NCBI RefSeq assembly: GCF_023703415.1
Contig: NZ_JAGMTU010000007.1
Coordinates: 1 to 64,000, forward strand
Source: Microbacterium sp. USTB-Y
GTDB taxonomy: Bacteria > Actinomycetota > Actinomycetes > Actinomycetales > Microbacteriaceae
Length of the DNA: 64,000 nt
Direction: 5' to 3'
Within the stretch, counting starts at the first letter, position 1. Every line of letters starts with the position of its first letter. A model generated the notes under the pieces. The model was not told the origin of the DNA. It saw nothing but the letters and a program-made list of their open reading frames with translations, and made no database searches. Of this stretch, positions 17,554 to 26,524 are shown piece by piece. Both the position numbers and the translations under genes were made by a program.

Positions 17554-18818
17554 GCGAGCACCTTCCCGAGGGCGAGCGGCAGCTGCTCGAGCGCGCCGAC
17601 CGTGATCACATCGGCCTCGCCGATGCGGCGCAGTGACGGGGCCTCGCCGAGATCGGCGACGATGGCGAGCACGCGCGACCCGAACGGCAGGCGGGCGCAG
17701 GCGGCGCGCAGCTCCTCCGGCGAGGTGCGGCTGCCGCCGACGAGCACCACGACGCTGGACAGCGGCATGTGCGCGGCGACGGTGCCGGCCAGCGCCGCCA
17801 GCCCGCCGTCCTTCGCGCGGCCCTCCTCGACGCCCGCGAGCGAGTCGAGGAGTTGCTTGCCCGTGCCGGACGCCAGCGCCCGGCCCTGCACGCGCAGCTC
17901 GACGTGCTGCGCATCGCGGATCGCACGCAGGCCCACGGATCCGGCCAGGGAGATCGCGAGCTCGAACTCCTCCGGCTCGGCGTACTCGGAGTTCGCGCGG
18001 CTCAGGCCGATGACGAAGTGCGAGCGGCGCGTCTCCTCGTACTGACGCACCATGAGCACCCCGGTGCGCGCCGAGGAGCGCCAGTGCACCCGACGCAGGT
18101 CGTCGCCCGGCTGATACTCGTTGAGCGCATGGAAGGAGACGTCGTCGCGGGACAGATCCGACGCCGGCAGCCCCTCCAGGTCGCGCAGGAAGCCGAGCGA
18201 CTGCCCGTCGAAGGCGATCGTGCGCGGGTGCACGAAGAGGTCGATCGGATCGTCGCGCCGGTGCGCCCGCTCGAACAGCCCGAGCGGATCGCCGCGGACG
18301 ACGCTGACCGGGCCGACCGACACGACGCCGCGCCGGTGGGTGGGGATGGCGAAGAGCTCCTCCGCCTCCTCCCCGGGGGCGAGCCGCTTGATGCCGAACT
18401 CGCCGCGGCCGGCGCCGACCGGCAGCACGACGCGCGAGGGCAGGATCGCCCTGCTGCCGCGGTTGGCCAGGGTCAGCGCCCCCACCGCCCGCTCTCCGAC
18501 GACGACGCGGGTGCGCGCCAGGTCGAGGGTGATGTCGTAGGCGGTGCGCCCGATGAGGAACAGCGTGCACAGCACGAGCACGACGGCGAGCACGAGCGCG
18601 ATCACGGCCAGTTCGATCCAGCCGAGCGGCAGCGCGATCAGGAGGCATCCCAGGGCCGCACCCGCGAGCACCCAGGCCAGCGGGCGCACCGCGCCGGCGA
18701 TCAGGCGGAGCCGCGTCCCCCCGCGCGCGAGCACGAGCGCGAGGATGTCGCGCCAGCCGGCCTCGCGGTCGGATCCGGCCGGGCGATCGGTGCTGCGCGC
18801 CGGGGCGGTCGTGGTCAT
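17550..18818 (-). CDS. DUF58-domain membrane protein
   Basis: A 422-residue protein with an N-terminal cytoplasmic stretch, two membrane spans at about 43-90, then a beta-rich region and the DUF58 signature YQPGDDLRRVHWRSSARTG at about 245-263. DUF58 is a von Willebrand A-like fold and is the standard partner of MoxR ATPases and TgpA-like transglutaminases. The stop overlaps the next gene. It is likely the membrane-proximal client or effector of the MoxR chaperone encoded 126 nt upstream. Confidence 0.88.
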   Translation of the reverse strand: MTTTAPARSTDRPAGSDREAGWRDILALVLARGGTRLRLIAGAVRPLAWVLAGAALGCLLIALPLGWIELAVIALVLAVVLVLCTLFLIGRTAYDITLDLARTRVVVGERAVGALTLANRGSRAILPSRVVLPVGAGRGEFGIKRLAPGEEAEELFAIPTHRRGVVSVGPVSVVRGDPLGLFERAHRRDDPIDLFVHPRTIAFDGQSLGFLRDLEGLPASDLSRDDVSFHALNEYQPGDDLRRVHWRSSARTGVLMVRQYEETRRSHFVIGLSRANSEYAEPEEFELAISLAGSVGLRAIRDAQHVELRVQGRALASGTGKQLLDSLAGVEEGRAKDGGLAALAGTVAAHMPLSSVVVLVGGSRTSPEELRAACARLPFGSRVLAIVADLGEAPSLRRIGEADVITVGALEQLPLALGKVLA

Positions 18819-18840
18819 GCGTGCTCTCTGTCTTCGGATG

Positions 18841-18914
18841 TCCCTTCGACGAAGCTCAGGGACCGGGGTTGCGGCTCAGGGACCGGCGTTGCGGGGCAGG
18901 GGCCGGGGTGGCGG
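18841..18914. repeat. Intergenic 20-nt tandem repeats with REP-like hairpin
   Basis: Between the MoxR and DUF58 genes, CTCAGGGACCGGGGTTGCGG (18855-18874) is followed by a copy with one change (18875-18894) and a degenerate third (18895-18914). The left end TCCCTTCGACGAAGCTCAGGGA (18841-18862) is an imperfect inverted repeat with the TTCGACGAAGCTCAGGGA core common in bacterial intergenic repeats. It lies inside an operon and might alter transcript stability there. Confidence 0.6.
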
Positions 18915-18944
18915 ACCGCCGTGCGGGGACGGACCGGCGCCGGA

Positions 18945-19913
18945 TCAGGCGGCGCGCGCCTGGGGGGCGGCGACCTTCTCGACCACGCGGGCGATGACGG
19001 TCTCGGCGGTGGTGCCGGCGAACTCCGCCTCCGGGTCGAGCAGCAGGCGGTGCAGCCACACCGGCCGGGCGAGCGCCTTCACGTCGTCGGGCAGCACGTA
19101 GTGACGACCGTGCGCGGCGGCCCACACCTTGGCGATGCGGACCATGGCGAGCGCCCCGCGCACCGAGACGCCGAGGCGGATCGCGGTGTCGGCCCGGGTC
19201 GCCTCGACGAGCTCGGCGATGTAGCGCAGCACCGCGGGCTCGACGTGCACGGCGGCGGCGAGGTCGGCCATGTCGGCGACCGCGCTCGTGGTGATGACCG
19301 GGGCGAGCTTCGCGGACGGGTTGCGCTCCGCGGCGCCCGCGAGGATCGACGCCGTGACATCGAGGTCGGGGTAGCCGATCGAGGTCTTGATGAGGAAGCG
19401 GTCGAGCTGCGCCTCGGGCAGCTTGTAGGTGCCCGCCTGCTCGATGGGGTTCTGCGTCGCGATCACGAGGAACGGACGGCCGGCCTCGTGGGCGACGCCG
19501 TCGACGGTCACCCGCGACTCCTCCATCACCTCGAGGAGGGCCGACTGCGTCTTGGGCGAGGCGCGGTTGATCTCGTCGGCGAGCACGATCGAGGCGAACA
19601 CCGGGCCGCGGTGGAACTCGAACGTGTGGGTGTTCTGGTCGTAGATCGTGACGCCGGTCACGTCCGACGGCAGCAGGTCGGGCGTGAACTGGATCCGGCT
19701 GCTGGTGCCCTGCACGGTCGCGGCGAGCGCCTTCGCGAGGCTCGTCTTGCCCGTTCCGGGGGCGTCCTCCAGGAGCACGTGCCCCTCGGCCAGCATCGAC
19801 GCGATCACGAGGCTCACCACGTCGCGCTTGCCCTGCAGGGCACGGTCGACGTTGTCGGCCAGGCGGCTGAAGGTGCCCTGGAACCAGGTCGCCTGCTCGG
19901 GGGTCATCGTCAT
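18945..19913 (-). CDS. MoxR-family AAA+ ATPase
   Basis: A 322-residue AAA_3 ATPase. Walker A EDAPGTGKTS is near residue 54, Walker B IVLADEINRA near 110, sensor 1 ATQNP near 152, and the MoxR lid domain lies at about 230-315. MoxR proteins act as chaperones for VWA/DUF58 partners, and DUF58 is the next gene. It is separated from the FN3 surface-protein gene by 61 nt, so it belongs to the same operon. It is the AAA-ATPase of the bifidobacterial PFNA-like set. Confidence 0.93.
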   Translation of the reverse strand: MTMTPEQATWFQGTFSRLADNVDRALQGKRDVVSLVIASMLAEGHVLLEDAPGTGKTSLAKALAATVQGTSSRIQFTPDLLPSDVTGVTIYDQNTHTFEFHRGPVFASIVLADEINRASPKTQSALLEVMEESRVTVDGVAHEAGRPFLVIATQNPIEQAGTYKLPEAQLDRFLIKTSIGYPDLDVTASILAGAAERNPSAKLAPVITTSAVADMADLAAAVHVEPAVLRYIAELVEATRADTAIRLGVSVRGALAMVRIAKVWAAAHGRHYVLPDDVKALARPVWLHRLLLDPEAEFAGTTAETVIARVVEKVAAPQARAA

Positions 19914-19974
19914 GTCTGTGGTTCCTCTTGCTCGTCGTTCGTCTGCTGTGCTGCGCGGGCCGGTCCTCGCCCGG

Positions 19975-22900
19975 CTACGGTCTCGCCCAGAAGCTCTTCT
20001 CGGTGTCCACTCCGCCGCCCCAGCCGACGATGTCGACCCAGACGTCGACGCCGTCGCGGCCCTTCCAGCAGGAGAGCTGCTGGCTGCCGGAGCCGTCGAA
20101 GTTCACGGTGTGGTTGCCGCCGATCTGGCCGTCCACGCTGGAGTGGCAGGTCACCGTGTAGTTGCCGATCTTCAGGTTCTGCCAGTTCACGACCATCAGG
20201 CGGCATCCGTTGACGCACCCGCTGCCGGCGGCGGCGCCCTGGGTGACCCACACGCGGGGCGGCGGCGGGCTGTTGGTCTTGCGCGAGGCGGAGACCACGC
20301 TGGACTGCTGGCTGACCCCGCCGTCGTTCACGAAGGCCTGCGCGTCGATCGTGTGCGTCTGGTCATAACCGTTGCCGACCACGGTCGATCCGTTGTTCGC
20401 CACCGACTGCCATCCGCCGCCGTCGATGCGCACCTTCATGGTGACCGGGCGCCCGTTCGGCGCCGGCGCGTTCCAGGCGAGCGTGATGCTCTGGCCGTTG
20501 TTGGTCGCGCTGACGTCCGGCTTCCCGATCGGACCGTACGGGCGGACATTGCCCTTCGAGCCTGCGTCACCGGGCTGGGACTCCTGCCCGCCGACGACCG
20601 AGTAGGCGCGCACCGACACCGTGTAGCTGTTGTTGTTCGTGGCCGGGATGTTGCGCCCATCCCAGTTACGGTTCCAGTTGCCCCCGGTCGAGTACTCGTA
20701 GTGGATCTCGGATCCGCTGGCCCCGTTGGCGTCCGCCAGCGTGTACTCGACGGCGATGTTGTTGTCGCCCTCCACCACCTTGGTGAGGGTCGTCGCCCCC
20801 GGCTGCCCGAAGGCGCGCCGCGGGCTGGACGGCGCGGACCAGGCGCCCGGCGAGGGCGACTTGTTCTTGCCGCGCACCTGGAACGTGTAGTCGGCGGTCG
20901 AGTTGCCCACCGTCACGGCCTGGCTCGTCAAGCTGCCGGGGACGGTGATCGTGCGCACCACGGATCCGCCCTGCATGACCTGCAGCTCGTAGCTGGAGAT
21001 CGGGTCGCCGTTGGCGCCGGCCGGGGTCCAGCTCACGGTCATCTGCGACTGGTTGCCCACGGACGGCGCGCTCTGCGCCTGCGGGGTGCCGGGAGCCGTC
21101 GGCGGACCCGCCGGAACCTCCGACGCCGACCAGCCCGACCAGCTCGAGGGCTCGGGGGCGCGGTTCACCGCCTGCACGCGCACCTGGTAGTTCGCGCCGT
21201 TCTCCAGGCCGTCCCACTTCACCGACGTGCCGGTCACCCCGGTCTTCGTCGCGGTGCCGCTCGGCGGCGCCGGGGAGATCTCGAGGTTGTACGAGGTCAC
21301 CGGGGATCCCGGGGTCGTCGGCGTGGTCCACGAGACGTCCAGCGACTTGTCGCCGAACTTCAGGGTCGGCGGGTTCGGGGTGTCCGGCCGCGCATCCGGG
21401 CGCGCCACGGCCGAGGTCGGCGACGGCTTGCCCTCGCCCACGCGGTTCGTGGCGGTCACCGCGAACGTGTACTCGACGTTGTTCGTCAGCCCGTCCAGGG
21501 TGCACGTGGTCGACGTGCACGGCTTGGAGTAGCTGCCTCCGCTCGTGGCGCGCACGGTGTAGCCGGTGATCTCGGCGCCGTTGTTCGACGGCGGCGACCA
21601 GTTCAGCACCACCGTGCGGTCCTGCACGCTCGTCACCTGCGGGGCGCCCGGCGCATCGGGAACGCCCTGCACCGTGACGACGATGCGGCCGTCCACCTCG
21701 CGGTCGGGATCCTTCGTCGCGTCCTGCACCCGGTAGGTCGCCACGATCTGGCCGACGAACGCCTTGCTGGGCGTGATCACGACCTTGTCGCCCTGCACCG
21801 ACGCGCCGTCGGCGTCGCCGGTCTGCACGCTCACGGAGCGGATCTTCAGCGGCTTGTCCGGGAACGGGTTGACGTCGTTCTGCAGCACCGGGATCGTGAC
21901 CGCCTTGCCCTGGTCGGCCTGCGGCACCGTGTCCTCGTTGGCGACGGCGAGCGGCCGCGTGGAGGCGGCGACCGTCACGGCGACGGTGCCGGTGACCGGC
22001 TCCGTGGTGCCGTCGGTGATGCTCAGCTGCACGGTCGAGCCGGAGCCCTTCGGCGTCTGGGAGTCGGCCTGCACCCTCAGCGTCGAGCCGTCCAGGCTCG
22101 CCGTGATGCCGTGGTCGGGCTGTCCGGTGATCTTGTAGCTGATCTTCTTCGCATCGCCCGGATCCGGATCCTTCGTGAGCGCCGCGAGGTCGACCTTCTG
22201 CGCGTCCTCGCCGGGCGCGACCGACACCTGCGCGTTCGTGAACGCGGGCGGCTGGTTGTCCGGCGGGAGCACGGTGATCGGCAGGCTCAGGGTGGACTTG
22301 CGCCCCTTCGGATCGTCGGGTCCGGTGCCGTCGGTCACCTCGAAGGTGAGCGCGTCGTCGCCGAAGTAGCCCTGCTTGGAGGTGTAGACGAGGGTGTGCT
22401 CGTCCTTCAGCAGCGACGCGCCGTTGCCGTTGACGGCGCTGACCTTGCCGGCCTCGGTGATGCGCACGTCGCCGCCGCCCGCCACGGCGACGTACTTCGA
22501 CAGCGGGAGCTCGATGGTCTCGCCGCTCTTGACCTCGACCGGCTTGGTCGAGCGGAGGGTCGGCGCGAGCTCGGACAGGGCGGGGACGAAGATGAACGCG
22601 GACGCGGTCTGCTCGTCCTGGTCGGTGACGGAGTACTGCACCAGCTGCCGCTGGTCCGTGACGGTGACCTGGATCTTCCGGTTCGGCAGCACCTTCGCCG
22701 TGGGGTCGCCGACGCTGAGCTTGAGCGCGTCGATCGTGCCGTCCGGATCCTCGTCGTTGTCCAGCACCGGCACCTCGACCGTCAGGGCCTCGCCCTTCAC
22801 GTCGGATGCCTGGATGCGGTCGTCCCGGGCGACCGGTGCGACGAGGGGGACGTCCTCGGCGACCGTGATCTGCACCGGCGCCGTGGCGGTGGCGCCGTGC

Positions 22901-25900
22901 GCGTCGGCGACGGTGTACTGCACCGAGGTCTGCACGGGGCGGTCGGGCGCGGTGATGAGCACGCGGTCGCCGGACACCCGGGCCTGGAGCCCGTCCACGC
23001 CCGCGGCGGTCTCGATGCCGTTCTTGACCAGGCCGATCGTGTCGCCGTCCGGATCCGAGTCGTTCGTCAGCACGGCGACCGCGACGGTGCGGCCCGGCCG
23101 CATCACGATCGAGTCCTTGACCGCGTAGGGCGCCTGGTTGATGTTGGCGCCCGGGGCGATGCCGACCCGGATCGTGGCGGTCGCCTCCTTGCCGAGGCGG
23201 TCGCGCACCTTGTAGGTGAAGGTGTCGATGCCGCTCGTCTTGTCGAAGGCCGTGTAGGTGAGGTAGTTCGAGCCGACCTCGGTGACCTGCCCCTGCTTCG
23301 GCGCGGAGTCCAGGCCCACGAGCTCCACGGAGTCGCCCTCGGCGTCGAGCCCGTCCAGCGGGACAGGGATGCGCACGCTGGTGCCGCTCAGGGCCCGCAC
23401 GGTGAGATCGTGCGGGCGCGGCGCGGTGTTGGCCTTCTCGTCGACCGGCAGGATCTGGATCGTGATGTACCCGGCGGCCTTCTGCCCGTTGGAGTCCACC
23501 GCCTCATAGGTCGCGTAGACCGTGCGCGGGGTGTCGCCGGCGCGGAAGCGCACGGTGTCCTGGGACACGAACGCCTCGCCGTACTTCGGATCGACGAGCG
23601 GCTCGACGAGGTTCGGCGCCACGTGCAGCGTCGTGCCGGGCGCGTGCTTGTCGTTCGCGAGCACCGGGATCGTCACCACGTCGCCCGCGCGCACCACGGC
23701 CGTGTCGTCGTTCGCGGTCGGAGGGTCGAGCTTGGCGGGCGCGGGGATCGGGATCACGATGACGTCGCCGTCCGCGGTCTGGGATCCGTTCGAGATGCGG
23801 TAGCTGATCCGCACCTCCTTGTCGAGGTTGCCCTGATCGGTGACCCGCAGGGTCTCGTGGTTCAGCACCGACACGCCCACGCCGCTGTGCGGGGGCACGG
23901 TGACCGACTGCACGACGAGGATCCCGCCGGCCGGGTCGATGTCGTTGTTCAGCACCCCGACGAGCACGTCGCCGCCGCTGGGCAGCAGCGCCACGTCGCG
24001 CACCGCGGTCGGCGGCGCCGCCTCGGCCGTCTTGTCGAGCACGTCCACGCGGACCAGCCCCGGCACCGCATTGGGACCGGCGCTGACGAGGTACTGCATG
24101 TAGTAGGTGCCGGGAAGCTCGGCGCGGAACGTGAACGTGCCCTCGGCGAAGTTCGGGGTGATCACGGCGCCCGGCGTCTCGTCGACGCGGGTGAGGCGGA
24201 GCTGCTCCTTGCCCGAGCTCGTGTCGTTCAGCAGGGGGTCGGCCGTGACCTGCTCACCCGCGCGGGTGACGTAGTGATCGGCGTTCGTCTTCGGGGTCGT
24301 GGTGCCGGCAGGGCGGATGTCGAGTCGGATCGTGCCGCTGGTCAGCTCGCCCATCGCGTCGGCGACCTGGATCCGGATCTCCTTGCGGCCGGGCAGACTC
24401 GCCACGGCCCGGTAGGTGAGCTGCCCGTCCGGCGTGTAGTCGACCTCGTCGCCGGGCGCGGCCTCGACATCCTTGAGGTACACGTCGTCGCCGTCCGGAT
24501 CGATCCAGTCGGGCAGGGCGTTGTACGTCACGGTCCCGCCGGCCTCGACGAGCAGACCGGGAGTGCGCCGCTGCTTCGGGGCGGCGTTCACGCTCCAGTC
24601 GTGCACGCTGATCGACGCGTTCGCGGTGGCCTTGCCGCCCCGGCCGTCATCGGCCTGATACTGGAACGACGCGGATCCGGTCGCGTCCTCCGGCACCGCG
24701 ATCTGCAGCGCCCCGCCGTTGTTGATCGGCTGCACCTCGCCGATCGGAGGCTGCTCCTGGGCGAGGGAGGCGACCAGCACGTCCCCGTCGGCGTCGGTGT
24801 CGTTGTCGAGCACGGGCAGCATCGTGGTGCGGCCCGGACGGACGCCGAACTCGTCGTCGTGCGCGACCGGCGGCGTGTTCTCGGGCGTGCGCTTGGGCAG
24901 GGTGGTCTCGACCTGGTCGTCGGTGGTCTCGTCCTGCTGCTCGGAGCTGCCCTCCGGCGGCACGATGTCCTGCCAGTTGTCGACGCGCTGCAGGTTGTCG
25001 GTGGCCATCCAGGCGGCCCCGCTCGCGGTGTCGTTGAGCACCACCACGTCGCGGTTGACGCGGAACACCAGGGTGGAGCTGCTCTCCGCGCCCTCGATCG
25101 AAGTCGCGAGGTCGTCCGCGGAGCCGATGCAGTCGCGGAGGAACTTGGCGGATCCGCCCCACGCGCCGTAGGTGCACCCGTTGAGGAACACGGGGGCCGC
25201 GGGGGCGCCGGTGCCGCCGATGTCCCGGGCCGAAGCCGCGGAGCCGTCGAGGGGCACGGTGATCAGCGCGTCGGCCGTGGCCAGCACCGCCGAGGTGTTC
25301 TCCGCCGAAGGCTGCTGCAGCACCGCGGCATCGAGGTTCTTCACCTCCGCGCCGTCGAGCTGCGTGCGGTGTCCCCCGGCGAAGACGGTCTTGGCGTCCG
25401 CATCGAGCACCACGGGGGTGTCGCCGACGACGGTGATCGTGGGCTTCGCGTCGTCGGCGAGCTCGATCTTCTCGGTGGACGGCGGCTGCGGATCCCCCTG
25501 CTCGTCGACGTGCACGGTGACGATGGTGCGGTCCTTGGCGGAGACGCCGTAGACCGTGCCGTCCGTGCCGACCGCGATGTCGGCACCGGCCCCGAGGGTC
25601 GCCGAGGGCTTCGTTCCGGCGGCCTTGAACCCGCTCAGCGACGAGGCCTGGCGCACCCAGAGCTTGCCCTCCTTGGGGTCGAGGATGGCGACGGTCGTGC
25701 CGCCGAGGGCCGACTTGGCGCCGCCCGGCACCAGCACGGCGTCGCTGAGCACCACGCGCGCCGGGTAGACGGCGGTGAGGGTCGAGGCGGAGCGGTCGGC
25801 GACCAGCACGGTGCCCCCCGACTGGAGCACGTCGTAGTTCTCGCCGCCGGTGCGCAGTCCGCCGTCGAGCACCCGGGACTGATTGTTGAAGTGTCCGACG

Positions 25901-26076
25901 AGCAGGCTCGAGGTCTTGGTGAGCCACACGCCGCCGTCGTGCAGGTCGACCTCGGCGGTGGGGTTGCCCTGATAGGCGAACGCCATGCCGGTGACGGCGA
26001 GGGCCGCGGCGGTCACGCCGGCCGCAGAAGCGAGGGTCTTCGGTCGCATCCGCAACCACGCGAACGACTTCACCAC
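19975..26076 (-). CDS. Giant surface protein with bacterial Ig/cadherin-like and FN3 repeats
   Basis: A 2033-residue protein. GTG at 26076 (or the adjacent GTG at 26073) lies 6-9 nt after GGGGGG; a TTG at 26118 would add 14 residues but has no RBS. One N-terminal hydrophobic segment (about residues 12-33, RPKTLASAAGVTAAALAV...) should anchor it with the body outside. Residues 40-400 contain a beta-propeller-like region with repeated VLD/VAD units. About 410-1430 holds at least six Ig/cadherin-like repeats marked by VLxNDxDPDGD calcium-type loops. About 1440-1880 holds FN3 repeats (for example NPPTLKFGDKSLDVSW), and a beta-rich tail ends at SFWARP with four Cys. It heads the operon. It could form an extracellular stalk or adhesin associated with the secretion apparatus; this is inference. 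Confidence 0.88.
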   Translation of the reverse strand: MVKSFAWLRMRPKTLASAAGVTAAALAVTGMAFAYQGNPTAEVDLHDGGVWLTKTSSLLVGHFNNQSRVLDGGLRTGGENYDVLQSGGTVLVADRSASTLTAVYPARVVLSDAVLVPGGAKSALGGTTVAILDPKEGKLWVRQASSLSGFKAAGTKPSATLGAGADIAVGTDGTVYGVSAKDRTIVTVHVDEQGDPQPPSTEKIELADDAKPTITVVGDTPVVLDADAKTVFAGGHRTQLDGAEVKNLDAAVLQQPSAENTSAVLATADALITVPLDGSAASARDIGGTGAPAAPVFLNGCTYGAWGGSAKFLRDCIGSADDLATSIEGAESSSTLVFRVNRDVVVLNDTASGAAWMATDNLQRVDNWQDIVPPEGSSEQQDETTDDQVETTLPKRTPENTPPVAHDDEFGVRPGRTTMLPVLDNDTDADGDVLVASLAQEQPPIGEVQPINNGGALQIAVPEDATGSASFQYQADDGRGGKATANASISVHDWSVNAAPKQRRTPGLLVEAGGTVTYNALPDWIDPDGDDVYLKDVEAAPGDEVDYTPDGQLTYRAVASLPGRKEIRIQVADAMGELTSGTIRLDIRPAGTTTPKTNADHYVTRAGEQVTADPLLNDTSSGKEQLRLTRVDETPGAVITPNFAEGTFTFRAELPGTYYMQYLVSAGPNAVPGLVRVDVLDKTAEAAPPTAVRDVALLPSGGDVLVGVLNNDIDPAGGILVVQSVTVPPHSGVGVSVLNHETLRVTDQGNLDKEVRISYRISNGSQTADGDVIVIPIPAPAKLDPPTANDDTAVVRAGDVVTIPVLANDKHAPGTTLHVAPNLVEPLVDPKYGEAFVSQDTVRFRAGDTPRTVYATYEAVDSNGQKAAGYITIQILPVDEKANTAPRPHDLTVRALSGTSVRIPVPLDGLDAEGDSVELVGLDSAPKQGQVTEVGSNYLTYTAFDKTSGIDTFTYKVRDRLGKEATATIRVGIAPGANINQAPYAVKDSIVMRPGRTVAVAVLTNDSDPDGDTIGLVKNGIETAAGVDGLQARVSGDRVLITAPDRPVQTSVQYTVADAHGATATAPVQITVAEDVPLVAPVARDDRIQASDVKGEALTVEVPVLDNDEDPDGTIDALKLSVGDPTAKVLPNRKIQVTVTDQRQLVQYSVTDQDEQTASAFIFVPALSELAPTLRSTKPVEVKSGETIELPLSKYVAVAGGGDVRITEAGKVSAVNGNGASLLKDEHTLVYTSKQGYFGDDALTFEVTDGTGPDDPKGRKSTLSLPITVLPPDNQPPAFTNAQVSVAPGEDAQKVDLAALTKDPDPGDAKKISYKITGQPDHGITASLDGSTLRVQADSQTPKGSGSTVQLSITDGTTEPVTGTVAVTVAASTRPLAVANEDTVPQADQGKAVTIPVLQNDVNPFPDKPLKIRSVSVQTGDADGASVQGDKVVITPSKAFVGQIVATYRVQDATKDPDREVDGRIVVTVQGVPDAPGAPQVTSVQDRTVVLNWSPPSNNGAEITGYTVRATSGGSYSKPCTSTTCTLDGLTNNVEYTFAVTATNRVGEGKPSPTSAVARPDARPDTPNPPTLKFGDKSLDVSWTTPTTPGSPVTSYNLEISPAPPSGTATKTGVTGTSVKWDGLENGANYQVRVQAVNRAPEPSSWSGWSASEVPAGPPTAPGTPQAQSAPSVGNQSQMTVSWTPAGANGDPISSYELQVMQGGSVVRTITVPGSLTSQAVTVGNSTADYTFQVRGKNKSPSPGAWSAPSSPRRAFGQPGATTLTKVVEGDNNIAVEYTLADANGASGSEIHYEYSTGGNWNRNWDGRNIPATNNNSYTVSVRAYSVVGGQESQPGDAGSKGNVRPYGPIGKPDVSATNNGQSITLAWNAPAPNGRPVTMKVRIDGGGWQSVANNGSTVVGNGYDQTHTIDAQAFVNDGGVSQQSSVVSASRKTNSPPPPRVWVTQGAAAGSGCVNGCRLMVVNWQNLKIGNYTVTCHSSVDGQIGGNHTVNFDGSGSQQLSCWKGRDGVDVWVDIVGWGGGVDTEKSFWARP

Positions 26077-26136
26077 GAATTTCCCCCCGACCGTGCAGCA
26101 CAGCTGTCCCATGCGCAATTGTCAGGGGACTGTAAG

Positions 26137-26183
26137 AGTGTATGTCGGCTTCCTGGGAACGGCGATGGGGAGAACTCCCCATC
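26137..26183 (-). promoter_or_regulatory. T7SS-cluster operator and promoter, copy D
   Basis: GATGGGGAGAACTCCCCATC at 26164-26183, identical in its 20-bp core to copy A. On the minus strand TACACT (26142-26137), a TANNNT -10 box, follows after 21 nt, and the FN3 gene start at 26076 lies 60 nt further. It drives the largest operon, 26076 down to about 8871. Confidence 0.72.
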
Positions 26184-26252
26184 CGGATCCACGCCCGACG
26201 CGCTTTTCCGGCTCGCGGTGCACGTGCGCCGCAATCGCAGATCCGTTCTCCC

Positions 26253-26406
26253 GGGGTCGTTGAGCGAGCACCGAGCGCAGCGAGGAGCGAGACGAAACGA
26301 AACGCCGTCACTGATGAGGGACCGCGTTTCGTCTCGGTCGCCTCCGGCGTCCTCGCTCAACGATCCCAAGGGACGGTCGCCTCCGGCGTCCTCGCTACGA
26401 CCCCGA
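26253..26406. repeat. REP element (GGGGTCGTTGAGCGAG family) with partial duplication
   Basis: GGGGTCGTTGAGCGAG (26253-26268) pairs with CTCGCTCAACGATCCC (26352-26367), and an inner GAGACGAAACG/CGTTTCGTCTC arm pairs as well, making a long imperfect cruciform. The right end (GGTCGCCTCCGGCGTCCTCGC) is repeated immediately at 26377-26397. Together with operator copy D it fills the 448-nt gap between the FN3 gene and the leaderless gene at 26525. A related element lies at 35064-35160. Confidence 0.75.
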
Positions 26407-26512
26407 AGGAACGGCCGACACCGCTGACGTGCGCCCCTATCCGCCCCTCCACCCTTCGATCGATTTCCCGCCGGCGGGCCAGGATCCGCGCGCTCGGCAT
26501 AGGGCGGAGCCG

Positions 26513-26524
26513 TACGCTCGGAGC
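26513..26524 (+). promoter_or_regulatory. Leaderless promoter -10 box
   Basis: TACGCT at 26513-26518 lies exactly 6 nt before the ATG at 26525, placing the transcript start at or on the start codon. No Shine-Dalgarno is visible. Confidence 0.6.

Noticed and set aside
19648..26427. A 2259-codon open frame antisense to the FN3 protein gene
   Set aside because: Shadow of a long high-GC gene; no RBS at a sensible start, no recognisable domain and biased composition.
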